5,475 bases of DNA, from the NCBI GenBank assembly GCA_017511405.1, contig JAFWKB010000038.1:1-5475 (forward strand), in the 5' to 3' direction. Of the stretch, positions 1 through 4,747 are shown one piece after another. Source of the stretch: Candidatus Saccharimonadota bacterium (GTDB lineage: Bacteria; Patescibacteriota; Saccharimonadia; Saccharimonadales; Saccharimonadaceae). The position numbers and the translations under genes were made by a program. Positions within the stretch are counted from its first letter, which is position 1. Every line of letters begins with the position of its first letter. Below the pieces are notes generated by a model, which saw only the letters and a program-made list of their open reading frames with translations, ran no database searches and was not told the origin of the DNA.

Positions 1-357
1 AGACTGAGCCTCAACACCCATCTTTCCATCGAATACAACAACGGCGCCGTCGAGAACACGGAGAGAACGCTCGACCTCGGCGGTAAAGTCGATGTGGCCC
101 GGGGTGTCGATGATGTTAATTTTGTGACCTTTCCAGTAGGCTGTAACGGCAGCGGAGGTAATAGTAATACCGCGCTCTTTTTCCTGTTCCATCCAGTCGG
201 TCGTAGCACCGCCAGTATCGCCCTTAACGAGGTCGATTTTGTGTTTAAGACCGGTACGATAAAGAATCGCTTCGGAAGTGGTGGTTTTTCCGGCGTCAAT
301 ATGGGCGATGATACCGATATTGCGGAATTTTGATAAGTCTTTGACAACGTTTGCCAT
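1..357 (-). CDS. fusA: Elongation factor G, N-terminal part (runs off left edge)
   Basis: Translational GTPase that drives tRNA-mRNA translocation on the ribosome and, with ribosome recycling factor, splits post-termination ribosomes; cytoplasmic. The 119 visible residues are the start of the G domain: P-loop AHIDAGKTT (18-26), switch I around ERGITIT (61-67) preceded by DWMEQEKE, and switch II DTPGH (84-88), followed by the EF-G signature FTAEVERSLRVLDGAV. The ERGIT and VERSLRVLDGAV blocks favour EF-G over EF-Tu, LepA or TypA. The ATG at 357-355 is set by a Shine-Dalgarno AAGGAAA at 367-361, six bases upstream, and by the normal family N-terminus. About five sixths of the usual ~690 residues lie outside the window. 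It has its own promoter (407-435) rather than depending on the upstream pgk gene, 176 bp away. rpsG/rpsL, its usual str-operon partners, are not upstream here. Confidence 0.97.
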   Translation of the reverse strand, partial: MANVVKDLSKFRNIGIIAHIDAGKTTTSEAILYRTGLKHKIDLVKGDTGGATTDWMEQEKERGITITSAAVTAYWKGHKINIIDTPGHIDFTAEVERSLRVLDGAVVVFDGKMGVEAQS

Positions 358-406
358 ATATTTCCTTGTTAAATTTTTTAGACATTAAAATAAAAGTTCG
401 CTCTTA

Positions 407-435
407 ATTTTAACATAGATATTTATGATTGAAAA
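407..435 (-). promoter_or_regulatory. fusA promoter, extended -10 type
   Basis: On the minus strand, -35 TTTTCA (435-430) and -10 TAAAAT (412-407) are separated by exactly 17 bp, and a TG one base before the -10 (TATGTTAAAAT) makes it an extended -10. Transcription should start near position 400, giving a leader of about 43 nt that contains the fusA Shine-Dalgarno site. The -35 matches consensus at 4 of 6 positions and the -10 at 5 of 6. A perfect TATAAT further upstream on the same strand (479-474) lacks a good -35 and could be a secondary start. Confidence 0.6.
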
Positions 436-466
436 GAGGTAAGGAGTGAGAAAAATGAGCCCATAC

Positions 467-495
467 TTGACAAATTATAGCGGTTATGCTAAAAT
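467..495 (+). promoter_or_regulatory. Strong plus-strand promoter facing into the 3' end of pgk
   Basis: TTGACA (467-472, perfect -35), a 17-bp spacer, and TAAAAT (490-495) with an upstream TG (TATGCTAAAAT). This is the closest match to the sigma-70 consensus in the window, yet no plus-strand gene follows: pgk lies antisense from 534. The expected start near 502 lies just before a hairpin with a T-rich tail (504-529). The product would be either a very short RNA or, by readthrough, an antisense transcript of pgk. The motif match is seen directly; activity is inferred. Confidence 0.5.
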
Positions 496-503
496 GTCGT
501 TAT

Positions 504-529
504 GGCTTGACGAAAGCCTTTGGGTTTTT
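504..529 (+). terminator. Small hairpin with T-rich tail, plus-strand orientation
   Basis: GGCTT (504-508) pairs perfectly with AAGCC (514-518) across a 5-base loop, followed by TTTGGGTTTTTG. The T-rich side lies to the right, so it would act on plus-strand transcription, which could only come from the promoter at 467-495 or from readthrough out of the fusA region. In the minus direction the hairpin sits just after the pgk stop codon but lacks a T tract, so it is a poor terminator for pgk. The stem is only 5 bp. Confidence 0.35.
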
Positions 530-533
530 GTTG

Positions 534-1631
534 TTAAATTGTATTTTCTATTGCTTCGAGACCAGGGAGAGATTTTCCCGCAAGATATTCGAGCGCAGCA
601 CCACCGCCAGTCGAAAGCAATGAGAAGGAAAGCTCGGGAGAAGATTTAAGGGTTTCTTCAGCGAAACCAGTTGTATCGCCGCCAAGGATGATTGAGGTGA
701 TTTGAGGAGATTCCCCGAGAGTCTTAAGAAAAGCTTCGGAGGAGGTAGCAAAAGCAGGATCTTCGGCTTTACCGAGAAGTCCGTTCCAGATAACAGTTTT
801 GGAATTTTTGGCGGTTTCTATAAATTTATGAGTAGAGAGAGGTCCGCAGTCGAGTTTGTTCCCTTCTGAATCCGTGTCAAAATCTTTAGCAACATAAAGC
901 TTTTCTTTGAGAGCGGGATCGTCGAGGATTTCTTTAGGGAGGCCATCAGCAGCAATCTTTCCGCCGATACAGATATGGTCGGCGAGATTTTTGAAGGCTT
1001 TAATTAGAGGAGTCTTATCTTCAACTTTTGCTCCGCCTAGCATCAACATAAGAGGTTTTTTGGGGCTTTTTAGGACTTTCTCGAGGTTAGAAATTTCTTT
1101 TTCTAGGAGAAGTCCGGCGTAAATCGGAAGTTGTTTAGAGACGGCGGAAGTCGAAGCGTGGGCACGGTGGATGACAGCAAAGCCATCTTGGACATAGACG
1201 GTCGCACCGGTCGTGTCGATGATTTCGCGGATAAAATCCTCGGAGTTCTTCTCTTCTCCAGGGTAAAAACGGAGGTTTTCCAGGAGGAGAACGCCGCCTT
1301 TCTTGAGACCAGAAACAGCATCTTCAACATCAGGGCCAGAAACATCATCAACAAATTCAACCGGAACGCCGGGGAGAAGCTCGGCAAGCTTCAAAGCAAC
1401 GGGCTTCAGGGAGAGATCCTTAGTCTTTTTTCCTTCGGGACGGCCGAGATGAGAAATCAAAATAACTTTTTTAGCGCCTTTTTTAAGGAGGAATTCAATA
1501 GTCGGGAGAGAAGCACGAATCCGAAAATCCGAGGCGACTTCACCGTTTTCTATGGGAACGTTGTAGTCGGTGCGAACGAGAACGATTTGGTTTCTAATTT
1601 TTGCGTCTTTCACGCTAAGCTTGTTTTCCAT
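534..1631 (-). CDS. pgk: Phosphoglycerate kinase, short divergent form
   Basis: Transfers the acyl phosphate of 1,3-bisphosphoglycerate to ADP, giving ATP and 3-phosphoglycerate; cytoplasmic lower glycolysis. The 365 residues span both Rossmann-like domains. The substrate side is intact: D22/N24 in VRTDYNVP, R37, H61 and R64 in SHLGRPEG, R121 in LLLENLRF and R156 in HRAHAS. The nucleotide side keeps LGGAKVEDK (198-206), GGDTT (317-321) and the C-terminal STGGGAALEYLAGK block (340-353). It is about 20-50 residues shorter than most bacterial PGKs, with a compressed stretch around 245-265. Several usually fixed blocks are changed: WNGPMGVFE reads WNGLLGKAE, NDAFG reads QDGFA, and VRVDFN reads VRTDYN. 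Start: ATG at 1631 with AGAAAAGG (1647-1640) eight bases upstream. It is the second gene of an operon, 29 bp after pyk. Identity is secure; altered kinetics would be inference. Confidence 0.96.
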   Translation of the reverse strand: MENKLSVKDAKIRNQIVLVRTDYNVPIENGEVASDFRIRASLPTIEFLLKKGAKKVILISHLGRPEGKKTKDLSLKPVALKLAELLPGVPVEFVDDVSGPDVEDAVSGLKKGGVLLLENLRFYPGEEKNSEDFIREIIDTTGATVYVQDGFAVIHRAHASTSAVSKQLPIYAGLLLEKEISNLEKVLKSPKKPLMLMLGGAKVEDKTPLIKAFKNLADHICIGGKIAADGLPKEILDDPALKEKLYVAKDFDTDSEGNKLDCGPLSTHKFIETAKNSKTVIWNGLLGKAEDPAFATSSEAFLKTLGESPQITSIILGGDTTGFAEETLKSSPELSFSLLSTGGGAALEYLAGKSLPGLEAIENTI

Positions 1632-1660
1632 AAACTGTACCTTTTCTGAGTTGCTGTTAA

Positions 1661-3094
1661 TTAGATTTGGCGGATTTTGATGGTGTCGGTGCCATGTTCG
1701 CGACCAGTTGTGCCGGAAATAACCACGGCGAGAAGTTCATCTTTTCCATCTTTAGGTTTTAGATAGCCGGAGTTTTTGAGCTCGCGAGCGAGGTCGATAC
1801 CATAGTCACTTGTGAAAGGTCGGACAAAGGCAGCGTTTGCATAAGTCAGGGCGAGTTGAGAAGCAACGCGAGTGTTCGAGGTAACTGAGATAATCGGAAC
1901 ATTAGGACGCTCAGCAGCGAGAGCAGCGGCGGTTGCGCCGGTTGCGGTTTGGCAAACGATAACATCGGCGTCGATTTTTTCGGAAAGACGAGCAACAGCG
2001 GAAGAGATAGCGTCGTAAGTCATAGAAACGCCAGTCGTATCAACCTCAACGGGGAGAATTTTAGAGTGGTTTTGAGTATAGAGGATGACTTTTTTCATGG
2101 CGCGGACGGCCTCGAGAGGATATTTGCCGTTGGCAGTTTCGTCGGAAAGCATGACGGCGTCAGCACCTTGAATAACGGCATTGGCAACGTCGGAAACCTC
2201 GGCACGGGAAGGTTCAGGATTATCAACCATAGAACCCATCATTTGAGTCGCGATTATACAAAGTTTAGAGTGCTTACGACAGAGAGCGACAAGTTTTCTC
2301 TGGACAATCGGGACAACCTCGGCGCCAGCTTCGACAGCCATATCACCACGAGCGACCATAATCCCGTCAGAAGCCTCAACGATTTCTTCGAGGTTTTTGT
2401 CGGTTTCTATGGCCTTTTTGGTTTCGATTTTGGCGATAATTTGGGCCGTTGAGCCGTGAGAAAGAAGGATTTGACGGAGTTTATCGATGTCACCGGCATT
2501 TTGAACGAAAGAGAGCGCGACATAGTCAAAGTCTCTCGAGGCGCCAAATTCGATATCAGCCATGTCTTTTTCCGTGATGATATCACCACCAAAATCGGTA
2601 TCAGGAAGATTGAGGCCTTTTTTAGACATAATGAAACCGTCGTTTAAAACGCGGATTTTAATCGCGGTTTTAGAGACAATTTCCGTTACTTCGCTTTTAA
2701 TCTTTCCGTCAAACATAAAAAGAGGTTCGCCGACTTTGATTTTTTCAGCGAGGTTATATTGGACGGGGATAGTTTTTCCACCGTCATGGGTTTTAAGTGC
2801 AGAATCAAGAATTAGCTCGTCGCCAGTTTTAAGGTCGAGGTGGTTGTTTTTTATTTCGCCGAGGCGGATTTTTGGACCTTGAAGGTCTTGAAGGATAGAG
2901 ACAGAACGACCTTTTTTGGCGGCAGCGTTACGAATCCAGGCAATCTGTTCATCGCGTTCAAGATAGTTTCCATGAGAGAAATTAAGACGACAGCCGTTTA
3001 CGCCGGCCATGATGAGTTCGGTCACAGCTTCTTTAGACATCGTGGCGGGACCGATAGTCGCCAAGATTTTCGTACGTTTGAAAAGTTTACTCAT
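1661..3094 (-). CDS. pyk: Pyruvate kinase, predicted K+-independent type
   Basis: Converts phosphoenolpyruvate and ADP to pyruvate and ATP, the last step of glycolysis; normally a cytoplasmic tetramer. The 477 residues match the full-length bacterial enzyme: TIM-barrel A domain with KILATIGPAT (9-18), R36/N38/S40 in RLNFSHG and D70; B domain from roughly 75 to 170; A domain resuming with catalytic K222 in IAKIE, ARGDMAVE (248-255), IATQMMGSM (281-289) and MLSDETANGKYP; C domain from about 350 ending in SGTTGREHGTDTIKI. The usual MLSGET is MLSDET here. Residues L71, Q72, K75 and L78 fit the set described for K+-independent pyruvate kinases. The ATG at 3094 has no Shine-Dalgarno site; a -10 element ends six bases before it, so the mRNA is probably leaderless. 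First gene of the pyk-pgk operon. Confidence 0.97.
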   Translation of the reverse strand: MSKLFKRTKILATIGPATMSKEAVTELIMAGVNGCRLNFSHGNYLERDEQIAWIRNAAAKKGRSVSILQDLQGPKIRLGEIKNNHLDLKTGDELILDSALKTHDGGKTIPVQYNLAEKIKVGEPLFMFDGKIKSEVTEIVSKTAIKIRVLNDGFIMSKKGLNLPDTDFGGDIITEKDMADIEFGASRDFDYVALSFVQNAGDIDKLRQILLSHGSTAQIIAKIETKKAIETDKNLEEIVEASDGIMVARGDMAVEAGAEVVPIVQRKLVALCRKHSKLCIIATQMMGSMVDNPEPSRAEVSDVANAVIQGADAVMLSDETANGKYPLEAVRAMKKVILYTQNHSKILPVEVDTTGVSMTYDAISSAVARLSEKIDADVIVCQTATGATAAALAAERPNVPIISVTSNTRVASQLALTYANAAFVRPFTSDYGIDLARELKNSGYLKPKDGKDELLAVVISGTTGREHGTDTIKIRQI

Positions 3095-3100
3095 ACTTTA

Positions 3101-3130
3101 ATCTTAGCATAAAAAGTGGATTTTCTACAA
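3101..3130 (-). promoter_or_regulatory. pyk-pgk operon promoter (leaderless start predicted)
   Basis: On the minus strand, TATGCTAAGAT (3111-3101) is an extended -10 whose last base lies six bases before the pyk ATG, putting the expected start of transcription at or next to the A of the ATG. The -35 is weak: TTGTAG (3130-3125) at 18-bp spacing matches only the first three positions, as is common for extended -10 promoters. Its -35 region is interleaved with the promoter of the divergent gene. Confidence 0.55.
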
Positions 3131-3145
3131 TGATTATGTTAAAAT
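3117..3145 (+). promoter_or_regulatory. Promoter of the small membrane protein gene (leaderless start predicted)
   Basis: TATGTTAAAAT (3135-3145) is an extended -10 identical to the one before fusA. A weak -35, TGGATT (3117-3122), lies 17 bp upstream. Only six bases separate the -10 from the ATG at 3152, so the mRNA would begin at or next to the start codon. It overlaps the pyk promoter region on the opposite strand, so two polymerases could hardly occupy both at once. Confidence 0.5.
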
Positions 3146-3151
3146 TACAAT

Positions 3152-3640
3152 ATGAGAAAGACTAAACGAGTTCCCAAGTCGGCTATTTCGGCAAAAATGA
3201 ATTCTCGCGTAAAAAAACGTGGAAGTTCTGTAATGGCGAGAAAAATCGTAATAGCCGGGATTGTGATTTCTTCGGTTATGGTGATCCTTTCGGTTGTTGT
3301 TGCGGTATTTTTCAACGACGAAATGATTGCCCATCGGAAATTTGAGAAAATTGCGAAAGAATACTATGAGAATTATTATTACCCGAAATTTATCGAGACG
3401 CTTAGTCCGGAGGTGTATGAACAAAGAATGGAGATTTATTCAAAAACTGGACTCCAGCCGGCGACTTTAAGACAGCTTCTTCTTTATCAAAACGGAAAGA
3501 ATAGCGCTTATAAGAAGTATTTCGAGAAGGAACATTTTTCTTGCGATAAAAACGAGACGAGCGCAAGGTTTTATCCAGTAGCGCCTTATGGGACGAAGGA
3601 TTATACCGTCGAGTTTAAGTATACTTGCCAAACAGAATAA
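3152..3640 (+). CDS. Small single-pass membrane protein of unknown function
   Basis: I do not recognise this family. The 162 residues comprise a very basic N-terminus (1-31, rich in K and R), one hydrophobic segment at about 31-54 (IVIAGIVISSVMVILSVVV and following), then a soluble C-terminal domain of about 105 residues with a Tyr-rich helix near 70-78. By the positive-inside rule the C-terminal domain lies outside the cytoplasm. It has only two cysteines, C131 and C159, which could form a disulfide there. Start choice: the ATG at 3152 fits the promoter and gives a leaderless message; an alternative ATG at 3233 (residue 28) has GGAAG seven bases upstream and would drop the basic tail, giving 135 residues. 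It is divergent from pyk, and its last codons overlap the tRNA-Glu promoter. A lipoprotein is unlikely because no lipobox cysteine follows the hydrophobic segment. Confidence 0.8.
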   Translation: MRKTKRVPKSAISAKMNSRVKKRGSSVMARKIVIAGIVISSVMVILSVVVAVFFNDEMIAHRKFEKIAKEYYENYYYPKFIETLSPEVYEQRMEIYSKTGLQPATLRQLLLYQNGKNSAYKKYFEKEHFSCDKNETSARFYPVAPYGTKDYTVEFKYTCQTE

Positions 3641-3653
3641 AGTTTGATATAAT
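3625..3653 (+). promoter_or_regulatory. tRNA-Glu promoter
   Basis: TTGCCA (3625-3630, 5 of 6 to consensus), exactly 17 bp, then a perfect TATAAT (3648-3653). The expected start near 3660 leaves about 5 nt of leader before the tRNA. The -35 lies inside the last codons of the preceding membrane-protein gene, whose stop codon is at 3638-3640, so the tRNA can be expressed independently of that gene. Confidence 0.75.
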
Positions 3654-3664
3654 TAGTCGGTACT

Positions 3665-3739
3665 GGTCTCTTAGTATAACGGTTAGTACAACGGGTTTTC
3701 ATCCCGTCAATGCGAGTTCGACTCTCGCAGAGATCACCA
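3665..3739 (+). tRNA. tRNA-Glu (anticodon UUC)
   Basis: A complete 75-nt cloverleaf can be drawn. Acceptor stem GGTCTCT pairs with AGAGATC (one G-U), followed by discriminator A3736 and a gene-encoded CCA (3737-3739). The D arm is GTAT/GTAC with an AACGGTTA loop. The anticodon stem ACGGG/CCCGT is perfect, with loop TTTTCAT, so the anticodon is TTC (3698-3700), reading GAA and GAG. The T arm GCGAG/CTCGC is perfect with loop TTCGACT. It is flanked by its own promoter and a terminator hairpin. Besides translation, the family supplies Glu-tRNA for Gln-tRNA synthesis in bacteria that lack GlnRS; nothing here tests that. Confidence 0.96.
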
Positions 3740-3764
3740 TAAAATCACAAAGCGTAAGAAATTT

Positions 3765-3791
3765 AGACCTGAAGGGTCTTATTTTGTTTTT
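3765..3791 (+). terminator. Rho-independent terminator after tRNA-Glu
   Basis: AGACCT (3765-3770) pairs with GGGTCT (3774-3779), five Watson-Crick pairs plus one G-U across a GAA loop, followed by TATTTTGTTTTT. It lies 26 bp after the tRNA. The HAD gene ends convergently at 3820; on its strand the same stem is followed by a weaker tail (TAAATTTCTT), so it may act in both directions. Confidence 0.7.
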
Positions 3792-3819
3792 ATAGAGCCT
3801 TTAATAAATGCGCTGGGGA

Positions 3820-4485
3820 TTACAAAATATCTTCTAGTTTGTTTATGCTTTTGACTTCTCGGAATTGATTTTGAGGGATATTTTTTTGGTTTAAAAATAT
3901 TGTTCCCATACCAATAGAATCTGGCAATCTGATGTCGCAGTCAAGGCTGTCGCCTATAAAAATGTAATCTTTCACGTTGTTATTTCCTATGATTTTTGCC
4001 AAACCCCTGCGGGATGGTTTGACGGGCAAAAGATCCCAGCCCCATATTTTACTGAAGTATTTTTCCATCCCGTTTAATTTTAATCTTAGAATTTGATTAT
4101 CTGTAAACCAGTTAGAATAGGCAATTAACTCGTATTTATTTGATAGGTAGGCAAGTGTGTCTTGAATAGTATCGACATCTACTAGCGGAATTTTGGCGTA
4201 GCCTTCTAGAAAACCGTCACATGCCTTATCGTCAAATCTAGGTGTCACTTTTTCTTGAATAATCTTCGTGAAGAGTTCCTTTGTAATATACTTATCCGGG
4301 TTTTGCCTTTCCATTTCTGATATGGCGAAATAAAATTCCTTCACGGAAATGGGCAAATCGAATCTTTTTACAAAATTACTGAAAGCTTCTGACCATTCAT
4401 CCGACATGAAGAGTAAAGTGTTGTCTAGGTCGAAAATTAGTTTAAGGGCAGAGTTTTTACTCGGTGAAATACTAGAGCTGGTCAT
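3820..4485 (-). CDS. HAD-superfamily hydrolase (probable phosphatase)
   Basis: A haloacid dehalogenase-like hydrolase, probably a small-molecule phosphomonoesterase in the cytoplasm; the substrate cannot be told from sequence. All four HAD motifs are present in 221 residues: motif I DLDNTL with nucleophile D19 and acid/base D21, motif II S124 in AYSN, motif III K156 in PVKPS, and motif IV GDSLDCD (178-184) with acidic residues for Mg2+. The roughly 100 residues between motifs I and II form a helical insert consistent with a type C1 cap, as in phosphoglycolate phosphatase and beta-phosphoglucomutase relatives. The next in-frame methionine (M28) falls after motif I, so the ATG at 4485 is the only sensible methionine start. 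No Shine-Dalgarno site is visible. Hand counts of 60-base rows inside it give 25-38% GC against 50% for a pgk row, which suggests a different history. It converges on tRNA-Glu. Confidence 0.88.
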   Translation of the reverse strand: MTSSSISPSKNSALKLIFDLDNTLLFMSDEWSEAFSNFVKRFDLPISVKEFYFAISEMERQNPDKYITKELFTKIIQEKVTPRFDDKACDGFLEGYAKIPLVDVDTIQDTLAYLSNKYELIAYSNWFTDNQILRLKLNGMEKYFSKIWGWDLLPVKPSRRGLAKIIGNNNVKDYIFIGDSLDCDIRLPDSIGMGTIFLNQKNIPQNQFREVKSINKLEDIL

Positions 4486-4516
4486 TTTTATTTAATCTGT
4501 GTTTTTTCTACTATCT

Positions 4517-4522
4517 ATTATA
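4517..4522 (-). promoter_or_regulatory. -10 element of the HAD gene promoter
   Basis: A perfect TATAAT on the minus strand, 31 bases before the HAD start codon; the predicted start near 4510 gives a leader of about 25 nt without a Shine-Dalgarno site. No good -35 is present at 16-18 bp; the best is TCAACG at 16 bp with 3 of 6 matches. The inverted repeat at 4540-4558 covers where the -35 would be, so the promoter may be regulator-dependent. Confidence 0.45.
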
Positions 4523-4539
4523 CTCTTCTTTTCAAATTC

Positions 4540-4558
4540 GTTGACTTTTTTGGTCAAC
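4540..4558. repeat. Inverted repeat GTTGAC-N7-GTCAAC, possible operator
   Basis: GTTGAC (4540-4545) and GTCAAC (4553-4558) form a perfect 6-bp inverted repeat around a T-rich 7-base spacer (TTTTTTG). It lies over the -35 region of the HAD promoter, a typical position for a repressor or activator site bound by a dimer. It could instead form a short RNA hairpin. No cognate regulator is encoded in the window. Confidence 0.35.
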
Positions 4559-4590
4559 TTCGCTTCTTCTCGTTTAATTCTTAAATACTA

Positions 4591-4745
4591 GCGGAGGCCG
4601 TCTAACAACATAGCCGAAAAAGGAAGGCCGCGGAGAGCTCTAGAAGAAACGAAGCAAGGAATCAGGCGGTGCAGTAGAGGGGGGACTGCGCGGCTTATAG
4701 CCGCGACTTTTAGGACTAATATTGGAGAAATGAGCCTACGGCAAG
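4591..4745. ncRNA. Candidate structured RNA or DNA element, strand unresolved
   Basis: This non-coding segment fills most of the 262-bp gap between the HAD gene and the surface protein gene. On the plus strand 71 of the 100 bases from 4591 to 4690 are purines, and the segment is clearly GC-richer than its flanks. It contains a 7-bp stem GTGCAGT/ACTGCGC (4669-4675 with 4685-4691, one G-U pair, loop of A/G only) and a 7-bp perfect stem CGCGGCT/AGCCGCG (4689-4695 with 4699-4705). The two share 4689-4691, so both cannot form fully at once. GCCGT (4597-4601) can also pair with ACGGC (4739-4743) to close the whole segment. A possible plus-strand promoter is TTGGTC (4550-4555), 17 bp, TTTAAT (4573-4578). 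I could not match it to tmRNA, RNase P RNA, SRP RNA or a known riboswitch. It may instead be the untranslated 3' region of the surface protein gene. Confidence 0.3.
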
Positions 4746-4747
4746 GA

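Noticed and set aside
474..479. Perfect minus-strand TATAAT upstream of fusA
   Set aside because: Not listed as a separate promoter because the -35 candidates at 16-18 bp match at 2 of 6 or fewer useful positions; kept only as a possible secondary start.
446..649. 67-codon plus-strand frame over the fusA-pgk gap
   Set aside because: It starts upstream of the plus-strand promoter at 467-495, overlaps the hairpin at 504-529, and ends antisense inside pgk; the protein looks random.
1131..1649. Long plus-strand open frame of 172 codons opposite pgk
   Set aside because: It lies wholly antisense to the well-supported pgk gene and the pyk-pgk gap, has no family-like motifs, and its composition is explained by the codons of pgk.
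1949..2452. 167-codon plus-strand open frame opposite pyk
   Set aside because: Shadow of pyk; no ribosome site and no recognisable domain.
4670..4705. RNase P-like GGCTTATAG string in the non-coding segment
   Set aside because: The match is a short chance-level string; the conserved GAGGAAAGTCC and ACAGAA blocks of RNase P RNA are missing around it.
4689..4705. GC-rich hairpin as terminator of the surface protein gene
   Set aside because: On the minus strand the stem is followed by CAGTCCCCCC rather than a T tract, so it is not a standard intrinsic terminator.
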